NCBI GenBank assembly: GCA_021801945.1
Contig: JAKABE010000221.1
Span: 1 to 6,007, forward strand
Length of the DNA stretch: 6,007 nt
Direction: 5' to 3'
DNA from: Acidobacteriota bacterium
Lineage (GTDB): Bacteria > Acidobacteriota > Terriglobia > Terriglobales > Acidobacteriaceae
Below the pieces are notes generated by a model. That model saw nothing but the letters and a program-made list of their open reading frames with translations, searched no databases and had not been told where the DNA came from. Positions 1 to 5,592 of this stretch are shown here, piece by piece. A program made the position numbers and the translations under genes. Numbering within the stretch: the stretch's first letter is position 1; the number at the start of each line of letters is the position of its first letter.

Positions 1-232
1 AATTCACGCCCAGAAGCGTGGGCTCACCGCCCTGCCAGGCAAAATGCACAACCGGAGTGTCGTGGGCTTCGATGTACTGCCGGATGTAGATCTCCAGCAC
101 ATCGTCGCGCATGGCCCACTTGTCCACCTGCGGATAAAGAACAGTCTTCTCAAGATAGAAACAGTATTTGCAGTCGAGATTGCAGATGGGGCCAATGGGC
201 TTGGCCAGCACATGAAAATTCTTTGCAGTCAC
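1..232 (-). CDS. Radical SAM protein, anaerobic sulfatase-maturase type (partial, 5' part)
   Basis: Seventy-seven codons are visible, and the gene runs off the left edge. The translation begins VTAKNFHVLAKPIGPICNLD and carries the radical SAM cluster motif CNLDCKYC (Cys17, Cys21, Cys24), followed by FYLEK and then QGGEP at 67-71, the SAM-binding 'GGE' element. HVLAKPIGPxCNLxCxYCFYLEK is the hallmark opening of anaerobic sulfatase-maturating enzymes (AslB/anSME). These cytoplasmic [4Fe-4S] enzymes convert an active-site Cys or Ser of sulfatases to formylglycine. The start is GTG at 230-232, because an in-frame TGA lies only four codons upstream. A weak SD-like GAGAT precedes it. The gene diverges from recA. 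The C-terminal SPASM cluster region lies outside the window, so another SPASM-type peptide maturase cannot be fully excluded, and no sulfatase gene is visible. Confidence 0.87.
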   Translation of the reverse strand, partial: MTAKNFHVLAKPIGPICNLDCKYCFYLEKTVLYPQVDKWAMRDDVLEIYIRQYIEAHDTPVVHFAWQGGEPTLLGVN

Positions 233-287
233 GTAACTATCTCAGCATGCTGGAGTGAGATTGCCGCACTCGAAATGAGCAATCAAT

Positions 288-316
288 ATCCTATTCACCA
301 ACACCACTGTTGTACA
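288..316 (-). promoter_or_regulatory. Candidate promoter of the radical SAM gene
   Basis: Read on the minus strand, TGTACA (316-311, four of six matches to TTGACA) is followed after 17 bases by TAGGAT (293-288, four of six matches to TATAAT). Transcription would begin near 281, leaving a leader of about 48 bases before the GTG start. The assignment rests on sequence match and spacing only. Confidence 0.3.
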
Positions 317-330
317 GCGCAACCCTAGGT

Positions 331-350
331 CACCATCACGCGTGATGGTG
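331..350. repeat. Perfect 20-bp palindrome, possible operator
   Basis: CACCATCACG is followed directly by its exact reverse complement CGTGATGGTG, with no spacer, and the symmetry stops at both flanks. It lies about 15 bp upstream of the candidate -35 of the radical SAM gene, in a region with no coding signal. A dimeric regulator site is the simplest reading. In RNA it could fold as an 8-bp stem with a CGCG loop, but no T-run follows on either strand, so a classical terminator is unlikely. Confidence 0.55.
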
Positions 351-634
351 GAGCGGCCTTTGCGTAGATCCCCGTTATGCCGATGCGTTGATGCGGAAAG
401 CCTTCCGCGCCGTCTGCGTGGCAAGACCATAGCACGACAAATGCCTTCCCTCCTGTGGCAGACGAATCCGGCGGCGGGCTTGCCATCCTTCCACCGCGGG
501 CAATCCGTCTTGTGCAATCCGTGAAAAATGCAGGACGGAATTTTGCAACAGGATTTTGCCAGATGCAGATAGGGCCCGATGCAAATCGTACTTATCGGTG
601 CAGATTCCAATGCCTTGCCTTAAAGGTAGGGCTT

Positions 635-666
635 GGGAGGCGGCTCTTGGATTTTCTCCCTTTTTT
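635..666 (+). terminator. Weak terminator-like hairpin upstream of recA
   Basis: GGGAG (635-639) can pair with CTCCC (656-660), and six T residues follow at once. The stem is only five pairs with a 16-base loop, and no plus-strand gene upstream needs terminating. It may be chance, or may end an unrecognised small transcript. Confidence 0.2.
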
Positions 667-698
667 CGCCGGTTTTGTTATCATTGCTTGTTGCGTTT

Positions 699-707
699 TG
701 CTACAAT
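699..707 (+). promoter_or_regulatory. recA promoter (extended -10)
   Basis: TGCTACAAT combines an extended TG dinucleotide (699-700) with a -10 hexamer TACAAT (702-707) that matches TATAAT at five of six positions. No good -35 lies at 16-18 bases, as is usual for extended -10 promoters. Transcription would start near 714, giving a leader of about 87 bases. The coaD promoter carries the same core. No recognisable LexA box (CTGT-N8-ACAG, GAAC-N4-GTTC or GTTC-N7-GTTC) was seen nearby, so SOS control is not shown by the sequence. Confidence 0.5.
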
Positions 708-785
708 CCCAACGAAATGCCGTCCAGGCCCTTTGCATTGTCTCGCCCTCGTTGACAGAGGAGTGAGTGGGTTTGGACTGTGCTT

Positions 786-792
786 GAGGAGG
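786..792 (+). promoter_or_regulatory. Ribosome binding site deciding the recA start
   Basis: GAGGAGG, a strong match to the anti-SD partner, lies eight bases before ATG 801. This rules against the longer reading from GTG 780. GTGAGT (763-768) could pair with ACTCAC (794-799) and place this SD in a 25-base loop, but the six-pair stem is weak. Confidence 0.85.
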
Positions 793-800
793 AACTCACC

Positions 801-1877
801 ATGGCCATCGTGGACGACCGCGCCAAAGCCGTAGAACTTGCGCTGGCACAGATTGAGAAACAGTTTGGAAAGGGATCGATCGTGCGGCTGGGGTCGCGGG
901 AGGCGCTGTTGCCGATTGCGGTGATCCCGACCGGGTCGATCAGCTTCGACGCGGCGCTCGGTGTGGGTGGCATTCCACGCGGCCGGGTGACGGAGGTCTT
1001 CGGACCGGAGTCCTCAGGCAAGACCACCATCTGCTTGCAGGTAATCGCCGAGGCGCAGCGTAGCGGCGGGCTGGCGGCTTTCGTGGACGCCGAGCACGCG
1101 CTGGACCCAAGCTATGCCAAAAAGCTGGGCGTGGACGTGGATAACTTGCTGGTTTCTCAGCCAGATAGCGGAGAACAGGCGCTGGAGATCACTGAGGCGC
1201 TGGTGCGGTCGGGAGCCATCGACGTCCTGGTGGTGGACTCAGTGGCGGCGCTGGTGCCCAAGGCCGAGTTGGACGGCGAGATGGGCGACTCCCACGTGGG
1301 CTTGCAGGCGCGGCTGATGTCGCAGGCGCTGAGGAAGCTGACCGGGACGGTCTCGAAATCGCGTACGGCCCTCATCTTCATCAATCAAATCCGGGAGAAG
1401 ATCGGAGTGATGTTCGGCAACCCGGAGACAACCACCGGCGGACGGGCACTCAAGTTTTACTCCTCGGTGCGGGTCGATATCCGGCGCATCGCTGCCATCA
1501 AGGAGGGCGACGCAGTGATCGGGAACCGGACCAAGGTGAAGATCGTCAAGAACAAGGTGGCCGCGCCCTTCCGCGAAGCAGAGTTCGACATTCTCTACGG
1601 CGAGGGTATCAGCCGCGAGGGCGACGTGCTGGACCTGGCGGTGACGCACAATCTCGTGGAGAAGTCCGGCGCTTGGTATAGCTACGGCGGCGAGCGCATC
1701 GGACAGGGCCGCGAAAACACACGCTCCTTTCTCAAGGAGAACCGCGACATCTTCACCAAAATCGACGGCGAGCTGCGCAAGCGGCTGAGCATCGGAACCA
1801 TGAAGGCCGATGTGCCCGAGGTTCCGGCGGGTGGAACCATCGAGGCGAAGGAGGCTGTCCGCGGACGAAAGGGATAG
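801..1877 (+). CDS. recA: Recombinase RecA
   Basis: This is the cytoplasmic DNA-dependent ATPase that forms filaments on single-stranded DNA, drives homologous strand exchange and triggers LexA self-cleavage. The protein is 358 residues, a typical length, and matches RecA throughout. It has the opening [21 protein letters not shown], Walker A GPESSGKT (68-75), catalytic glutamate E98 in DAEHALDP, Walker B VLVVDS (142-147), loop L1 around EMGDSHVG, allosteric Q196 in FINQIR, and loop L2 [10 protein letters not shown] (205-214). The C-terminal domain includes [14 protein letters not shown] and a short charged tail. ATG 801 is chosen because GAGGAGG (786-792) lies eight bases upstream and the protein then starts MAIVDDRAK like other RecAs. 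An in-frame GTG at 780 would place the SD inside the gene. coaD follows after 62 bases; no recX is next door. Confidence 0.98.
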   Translation: MAIVDDRAKAVELALAQIEKQFGKGSIVRLGSREALLPIAVIPTGSISFDAALGVGGIPRGRVTEVFGPESSGKTTICLQVIAEAQRSGGLAAFVDAEHALDPSYAKKLGVDVDNLLVSQPDSGEQALEITEALVRSGAIDVLVVDSVAALVPKAELDGEMGDSHVGLQARLMSQALRKLTGTVSKSRTALIFINQIREKIGVMFGNPETTTGGRALKFYSSVRVDIRRIAAIKEGDAVIGNRTKVKIVKNKVAAPFREAEFDILYGEGISREGDVLDLAVTHNLVEKSGAWYSYGGERIGQGRENTRSFLKENRDIFTKIDGELRKRLSIGTMKADVPEVPAGGTIEAKEAVRGRKG

Positions 1878-1913
1878 GGCTGGCGGCGCATGGGACGGCT
1901 TCGGACTTTGCGC

Positions 1914-1922
1914 TGCTAGAAT
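1914..1922 (+). promoter_or_regulatory. coaD promoter (extended -10)
   Basis: TGCTAGAAT gives an extended TG (1914-1915) and -10 TAGAAT (1917-1922, five of six matches to TATAAT), followed by CC exactly as in the recA promoter. No clear -35 is seen. Transcription would begin near 1929, leaving a leader of only about 11 bases. coaD could also be reached by readthrough from recA, since no terminator lies between them. Confidence 0.45.
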
Positions 1923-1939
1923 CCGCTTAGAGTCATGCG

Positions 1940-2464
1940 ATGCGTGTGAAGGCCCTCTATCCCGGCACCTTCGACCCGCCCACCAATGGGCATGTAGATC
2001 TGATCCAGCGCGGGGCCAAGCTGTTCAGCCACCTCACAGTCGCGATTTTGGTGAATCCGGTCAAAAATCCGCTGTTTACGGTGGAGGAACGGGCGGAGAT
2101 GCTCCGCGAGGCAACCAGCGCGCTCGAGAACGTATCCGTAGATACCTTCGACGGCCTGATGGTGGACTTCGCCCGCAAACAAGGGGCGACGGCGGTGCTG
2201 CGCGGAATTCGCGCCATCTCCGATTACGAGCATGAGTTCCAGATGGCGCTGATGAACCGGCGCTTGGCGCCGGAGATTGAGACGGTCTTCCTGCAGCCGG
2301 CGGGACGGTACTCGTTTGTGAGCTCGCGGATGGTGAAAGAAGTATTCAGCTTTGGCGGCGACGTAACCGGCCTAGTGCCCCCCAACGTGCTGAAGCGGCT
2401 GCGGGCGAGAATCAACGCGGGATCGAACGGCGGATACAATGGCGGGCTCAACGGCGGGCACTGA
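1940..2464 (+). CDS. coaD: Phosphopantetheine adenylyltransferase (PPAT)
   Basis: CoaD transfers AMP from ATP to 4'-phosphopantetheine, giving dephospho-CoA, the penultimate step of coenzyme A synthesis, as a cytoplasmic hexamer. The nucleotidyltransferase signature is complete: YPGTFDPPTNGH (7-18) with T10 and H18, K42 in NPVKNPLF, R88 in LRGIRAISDYEHE, and SSRMVKE (128-134). The core aligns with the E. coli enzyme (about 159 residues), but this protein is 174 residues. The extra C-terminus contains three NGGx units (163-174), which is unusual. ATG 1940 is the only plausible start, because an in-frame TAG lies four codons upstream. There is no good SD; TTAGAG is at best a weak one. The gene sits 62 bases after recA, an unrelated function, so shared transcription would be incidental. 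Confidence 0.97.
   Translation: MRVKALYPGTFDPPTNGHVDLIQRGAKLFSHLTVAILVNPVKNPLFTVEERAEMLREATSALENVSVDTFDGLMVDFARKQGATAVLRGIRAISDYEHEFQMALMNRRLAPEIETVFLQPAGRYSFVSSRMVKEVFSFGGDVTGLVPPNVLKRLRARINAGSNGGYNGGLNGGH
2426..2461 (+). repeat. Three 12-base repeats encoding NGGx at the CoaD C-terminus
   Basis: AACGGCGGATAC, AATGGCGGGCTC and AACGGCGGGCAC stand in tandem and in frame, giving NGGY-NGGL-NGGH just before the stop. The units differ at a few positions, so this looks like an older small expansion, not a fresh one. The encoded tail lies beyond the conserved PPAT fold and is probably flexible. Confidence 0.7.
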
Positions 2465-2613
2465 GCGGGGCCGGTTGTGCCTTGCGCGCTGCGGTGAGCT
2501 GCATCACATCTGCCGGTGATACAGCACACAACACAACTGTAATTTCGCGGCTTTTCTTCAAAGAACACGCGATTCCGTAAGCGGGAAGGTTTATCCGCGG
2601 GTGGGAAATCTGT

Positions 2614-2619
2614 CAAGAT
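2614..2619 (+). promoter_or_regulatory. Candidate -10 element for the aminotransferase gene
   Basis: TGTCAAGAT (2611-2619) reads as an extended -10 with hexamer CAAGAT, four of six matches to TATAAT. It would start transcription within a few bases of ATG 2629, making the message leaderless or nearly so. The rest of the 164-base spacer after coaD shows only short weak inverted repeats and no convincing terminator. Confidence 0.25.
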
Positions 2620-2628
2620 AGAGATGAT

Positions 2629-3825
2629 ATGACCACAACAGCTCCCGCAAAAGTCTTTGCCGACCGCATAGGCCGGATTGAGGTTTCGGCGACCATGGCC
2701 GTGGCAGCCGAGGCCGCCAAACTGCGCGCGCAGGGCGCCAACCTGGTGGATTTCGGGGCCGGCGAGCCGCACTTCAACACGCCGCAGCACATCAAGGATG
2801 CGGCCGTCGCCGCCATCAACGCCAACTTCACGCGCTATACCGTGGTGCCCGGCATTCCCGACGTGCGCAAGGCGATTGTGGAGCGTCACGCAGCCGACTT
2901 CGGATCGGACTACGCGGTCGACGAGGCGGTGTTCACCACCGGCGGCAAGCTGGCGCTGTTCAATACCATTCAGATCCTGGTGGATCACGGCGACGAGGTG
3001 ATCCTGCCAGTTCCCTACTGGGTCAGCTTCAAGGACATCGTGCAGTACGCGGGCGGCAAGGTGGTGTTTCTGGAGACCAGCGAGGCCGAGGGTTTCCGCA
3101 TAACCGCGGAGGCCATCGAGCGGGCCGTGACGCCGCGAACCAAGGCCATCATCCTCAACTCGCCTTCGAATCCGGCTGGCTCAGTGGTCTCTGCCGAGGA
3201 CCTGGAGCGGATCGTACGCCTGGCCCACGAGCGCAAAATTTTTCTGCTCTTGGACGAGTGTTACGTCTATCTCAACTATTCTGGCAAGCCGGTTTCAGGA
3301 GGGTCGTTTACCTGGGCCAAGGAGCATGTAGTGGTGCTGGGCTCGCTCTCGAAAACCTACGCCATGACCGGCTGGCGGGCAGGATTCGCGCTGGCGGCAA
3401 AGCCCGTGGCGGCCAACCTGAGCAAGTTGCAGTCGCAGTCCACGTCGAACACCACCAGCTTTGTGCAGAAGGCGGCCATCGCGGCGCTAAGCGGCTCGCA
3501 GGAGTGCGTGGCCAGGTTCCGCGAGGAGTTTATCGACCTGCGCGACTACATGCTGGCCGCGCTCAGGAAGATTCCCGGCGTCACCTGCACCAAGCCCGAG
3601 GGCGCGTTCTACGTCTACCCCAACATCTCCACCTACCTGGGCAAAGGCGGCATCCGCACGGCCACCGAGATGGCCACGCGGCTGCTGCACGAGGCGCATG
3701 TGGTCACGGTGCCAGGCGAGGCCTTTGGAACGGGCGAGCATATCCGCATCTCCTACCCGGTGACCAAACAGAACATCGACGAGGGAACGCGGCGGATGGC
3801 AGAGTTCCTGACGCGCTTGGTATAG
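2629..3825 (+). CDS. aspC: PLP-dependent class I aminotransferase, aspartate aminotransferase subgroup 1b
   Basis: The 398-residue protein is a fold-type I transaminase, expected to move the amino group between aspartate and 2-oxoglutarate in the cytoplasm. Visible features are GAGEP (43-47), TTGGK (103-107), PYW (129-131), SPSNPAG with N181, DECYVYL with D209 and Y212, the Schiff-base lysine K242 in SLSKTYAMTGWRAGF, R250, and R373 in HIRISY, which holds the substrate alpha-carboxylate. S20, T22 and K107 align with side-chain recognition positions in the Thermus enzyme. That enzyme is a subgroup 1b member, and some of these also use prephenate, so a role in tyrosine/phenylalanine synthesis is possible. 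ATG 2629 has only a weak GAG-type SD. The gene has its own 164-base upstream spacer and unrelated neighbours. The family is certain; the substrate is inferred. Confidence 0.93.
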   Translation: MTTTAPAKVFADRIGRIEVSATMAVAAEAAKLRAQGANLVDFGAGEPHFNTPQHIKDAAVAAINANFTRYTVVPGIPDVRKAIVERHAADFGSDYAVDEAVFTTGGKLALFNTIQILVDHGDEVILPVPYWVSFKDIVQYAGGKVVFLETSEAEGFRITAEAIERAVTPRTKAIILNSPSNPAGSVVSAEDLERIVRLAHERKIFLLLDECYVYLNYSGKPVSGGSFTWAKEHVVVLGSLSKTYAMTGWRAGFALAAKPVAANLSKLQSQSTSNTTSFVQKAAIAALSGSQECVARFREEFIDLRDYMLAALRKIPGVTCTKPEGAFYVYPNISTYLGKGGIRTATEMATRLLHEAHVVTVPGEAFGTGEHIRISYPVTKQNIDEGTRRMAEFLTRLV

Positions 3826-3852
3826 ATGAACGGCCCTATCTCTGATGATCCG

Positions 3853-3901
3853 CCTTCCGGCCAGGGTGAGGAGGTTACCAAACCCGCTCTGGCCGGGAAG
3901 G
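3853..3901 (+). terminator. Hairpin after the aminotransferase gene, candidate terminator
   Basis: CCTTCCGGCCAG (3853-3864) pairs with CTGGCCGGGAAGG (3889-3901), giving 12 pairs with one bulged base and a 24-base loop. Flanking GATC copies (3847-3850 and 3901-3904) add loose symmetry. It starts 28 bases after the stop. No T-run follows directly (the first is TTTTT near 3920), so it may act as a 3' end stabiliser or Rho-linked structure, not an intrinsic terminator. Confidence 0.4.
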
Positions 3902-3955
3902 ATCTTCCGTAGAAAAATGTTTTTGCGTCCCTGTGCAAAGGTTACATTTGTCGGG

Positions 3956-3961
3956 TAGGAT
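3956..3961 (+). promoter_or_regulatory. TAGGAT before manC: -10 element or weak SD
   Basis: TAGGAT lies ten bases ahead of ATG 3971. As a -10 hexamer (four of six matches to TATAAT, same hexamer as upstream of the radical SAM gene) it would give an almost leaderless message. Its AGGA core could instead serve as a ribosome binding site, in which case TACATT (3943-3948) may be the -10. The sequence alone does not decide between them. Confidence 0.3.
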
Positions 3962-3970
3962 GTTTGTTCT

Positions 3971-5089
3971 ATGCCGAAGGAGATCGATTTTCGTTCTGTG
4001 ATACTGGCCGGAGGCAGCGGCACGCGCTTCTGGCCTCGCTCGCGGCGGGCCCGCGCGAAGCAGGTGCTGGCGCTGGACGGTGAGCGGTCGATGATCCAGC
4101 AGACCGTGGAGCGTTTGGAGCCGCTAGCCGCGATCGAGAAGACCTGGGTCATCACCAACGAGCATCTGGCCGGGGAGATCGCCGAGCAGTTGCCCGGCCT
4201 GCCCGCAGCCCAGATCGTGCAGGAACCGGTGGCCCGCAACACCGCCCCCGCCTGCGGCTTGGCCGCCTTCCTCATCGAGCGAGAGAATCCCGACGCCGTG
4301 CTGGGCGTTTTCCCCTCCGACCATGTAATCGCCGACGAGCCGCGCTTCCTCAAGGCACTGCAAAAGGGCATCACCGTGGCCGCGGAAAGCGAACGCATCG
4401 TGGTGATGGGCATTGAGCCCTCCCGCGCCGAGACTGGATACGGCTACATCGAGACCGGCGACCTGGCCAAGAACGATGCCGTCCTGCATGTGCGCCGGTT
4501 TATCGAAAAGCCTAACCAGATGCGCGCCGAGGAATTCGTGGCGGCGGGCAACTACTACTGGAACTCGGGGATGTTCTTGTGGTCGGCGCGAACGCTGGCC
4601 AACGCCGTGCGCGAGCACATGCCCGAGACGGCGCCGCTGCTCGAAACCATTGCCGCTGCCTACGGAACACCGCAGTTTGAGGCGGTGTTCCAGGCAAACT
4701 ATTCCAAGTGCGAAAACATCTCAGTGGACTACGCGGTGCTTGAACCGCGCTCCGCCAAGGGCGAGCATCTGTCGGAGCTTTATTGCTTGCCCGCCGAGTT
4801 CAGTTGGAACGATCTGGGATCCTGGGCCTCGCTCTATGAATACCAGATGGAGAGCCGGCTGCGCGGAGACGGCGAGGGCAACGTCGCGGAGACCGAGGGC
4901 CACCTGGCCATCGACGCGGCCAACAACTACATTTTTAGCCCGCAGAAGTTCGTGGCCCTTGTGGGCGTGGAGAACCTGGTTATCGTAGACACCGAGGACG
5001 CCTTGCTGATCGCCCACCGCGATCACTCCCAAGACGTGGGCAAGATCGTGAAAGAACTGAGCCTGACGGGCCGCAGCAAGCTGATGTGA
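3971..5089 (+). CDS. manC: Mannose-1-phosphate guanylyltransferase (monofunctional)
   Basis: The enzyme joins GTP and mannose-1-phosphate to make GDP-mannose, the precursor for mannosylated and fucosylated exopolysaccharide, LPS and glycoproteins. The 372-residue sequence shows the nucleotidyltransferase signature ILAGGSGTRFWPRSR (11-25) with K30 in AKQ (PKQ in most relatives), VARNTAPA (88-94 region), PSDH (115-118), RFIEKP (176-181), NSGMF (198-202), DYAVLE (253-258) and WNDLGSW (279-285). It ends without the cupin phosphomannose isomerase domain that extends bifunctional ManC/AlgA proteins to about 480 residues, so isomerisation must come from another gene. ATG 3971 fits the conserved N-terminus. 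No glycosyltransferase or other sugar nucleotide gene is adjacent, so it looks like a stand-alone supply gene. A related sugar-1-phosphate specificity is possible but less likely. Confidence 0.94.
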   Translation: MPKEIDFRSVILAGGSGTRFWPRSRRARAKQVLALDGERSMIQQTVERLEPLAAIEKTWVITNEHLAGEIAEQLPGLPAAQIVQEPVARNTAPACGLAAFLIERENPDAVLGVFPSDHVIADEPRFLKALQKGITVAAESERIVVMGIEPSRAETGYGYIETGDLAKNDAVLHVRRFIEKPNQMRAEEFVAAGNYYWNSGMFLWSARTLANAVREHMPETAPLLETIAAAYGTPQFEAVFQANYSKCENISVDYAVLEPRSAKGEHLSELYCLPAEFSWNDLGSWASLYEYQMESRLRGDGEGNVAETEGHLAIDAANNYIFSPQKFVALVGVENLVIVDTEDALLIAHRDHSQDVGKIVKELSLTGRSKLM

Positions 5090-5157
5090 AATCGTACCTC
5101 CCTCTACGCTCGCCCAGAGAGCCCAGCGGGCCGCATCCAAAAAGACAGAACTTCTGC

Positions 5158-5172
5158 TGCTTCCATGAAGCA
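5158..5172 (+). terminator. Small hairpin downstream of manC
   Basis: TGCTTC pairs with GAAGCA around a CAT loop, about 70 bases after the manC stop. The adjacent CAGAACTTCTG (5147-5157) is also self-complementary. There is no T-run, so a terminator role is only possible, not shown. Confidence 0.2.
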
Positions 5173-5376
5173 TGCCGGAATTTCGGTGAGGCTGAGCAAG
5201 CCGCTCCATTGCTTGAAGTGTAATTAGCGCATCTCTCCCCAAGGCTTAGAGTACCGATCGATTCCAGGTAGACGATCAGCACCTCGAGTCGTGCCCGTTC
5301 AAGACAAAGAGCCTTCTCCTCTGTGAAATGCCATGGCCCTGATACGGGCTGCCAAGGCTGGTCTCGGAAGACGTTG

Positions 5377-5412
5377 ACAGGGTACGATAGAGGTTTACAG
5401 AGTACGATAGAG
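5377..5412. repeat. Direct repeat, two 16-base copies with 20-base period
   Basis: ACAGGGTACGATAGAG (5377-5392) and ACAGAGTACGATAGAG (5397-5412) differ at one base and are separated by GTTT. The 20-base period, near two helical turns, suits side-by-side binding of a regulator on one DNA face. The pair lies about 180 bases upstream of the secreted protein gene. Confidence 0.65.
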
Positions 5413-5467
5413 AGGGTCTGAACGGCTGCCTTTTCTACGCCTGACAAGCCAATAGCCCGTTTCATGG

Positions 5468-5511
5468 ACGGCCCTGCGAATCTCGCAGTTTCTTGCTTTT
5501 GGGAGGGCCGT
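5468..5511. repeat. Nested inverted repeat upstream of the secreted protein gene
   Basis: ACGGCCCT (5468-5475) and AGGGCCGT (5504-5511) are perfect reverse complements. They enclose a second hairpin, GCGA (5476-5479) pairing with TCGC (5483-5486). As RNA this folds into an outer stem of eight pairs with an inner side hairpin. No T-run follows on either strand. A leader structure or a protein site is possible; its function is unknown. Confidence 0.45.
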
Positions 5512-5583
5512 ATTTCGTGATCGTTTGCTACGTCCTCGGCCCGTGCCGGCACGCCCGATAAGAACGCTCGTTGCCACACCTTC

Positions 5584-5588
5584 GGAGG
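5584..5588 (+). promoter_or_regulatory. Ribosome binding site supporting the TTG start
   Basis: GGAGG lies four bases before TTG 5593. An in-frame TGA occupies 5590-5592, so the frame cannot begin earlier, and the next in-frame ATG (codon 70) lies inside the conserved domain. This strong SD, together with the signal peptide that follows, supports the unusual start codon. Confidence 0.7.
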
Positions 5589-5592
5589 TTGA

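Larger units (their letters stand above)
233..713. other. Divergent intergenic region between the radical SAM gene and recA
   Basis: About 480 bases lie between the divergent radical SAM gene and the recA transcription start. By eye the region is less G+C-rich than the genes. Open frames on both strands (for example minus 242-610) have cysteine- and arginine-rich translations with no recognisable motif, so I call no gene. It holds a 20-bp palindrome, a candidate minus-strand promoter, a 9-base direct repeat GCAATCCGT (500-508 and 514-522), three loose copies of RTGCARAT (563-570, 579-586, 598-605), a terminator-like hairpin at 635-666, and the recA promoter. Confidence 0.6.
5090..5592. other. 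Intergenic region between manC and the secreted protein gene
   Basis: About 500 bases carry no recognised gene. A minus-strand frame stays open from 5579 back through the region into manC, but its translation has no familiar motif. Structures present are a six-pair hairpin with three-base loop just after manC (5158-5172), a 16-base direct repeat (5377-5412), and a nested inverted repeat (5468-5511). The promoter of the downstream gene must lie here or further upstream, but no -35/-10 pair stands out. TTGACA at 5374-5379 has only the poor TACAGA at 16 bases. Confidence 0.55.

Noticed and set aside
242..610. Minus-strand frame of 122 codons before the radical SAM gene
   Set aside because: The translation is rich in Cys and Arg with no motif or hydrophobic pattern, and it overlaps the palindrome and the candidate promoter.
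752..757. TTGACA as a -35 for recA
   Set aside because: At 16-18 bases downstream the sequence is TGGACT/GGACTG/GACTGT, none of them a usable -10.
780..800. Upstream GTG start extending RecA by seven residues
   Set aside because: It would put the strong SD GAGGAGG inside the gene, and the extension VLEEELT is foreign to the RecA N-terminus; ATG 801 gives the usual MAIVDDRAK start.
660..800. LexA (SOS) box upstream of recA
   Set aside because: None of the known proteobacterial or Gram-positive LexA patterns was found; a different acidobacterial motif cannot be recognised from sequence alone.
2224..2988. Minus-strand frame of 254 codons over coaD, the spacer and the aminotransferase gene
   Set aside because: It runs antisense to two certain genes; long antisense frames are expected in G+C-rich coding DNA.
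3258..3845. Plus-strand frame of 195 codons inside the aminotransferase gene
   Set aside because: It is an out-of-frame shadow of a gene with all catalytic residues intact; the translation is Gly/Arg/His-rich and unlike any family.
3487..4413. Minus-strand frame of 308 codons across the aminotransferase-manC junction
   Set aside because: It is antisense to two well-supported genes and has no recognisable domain.
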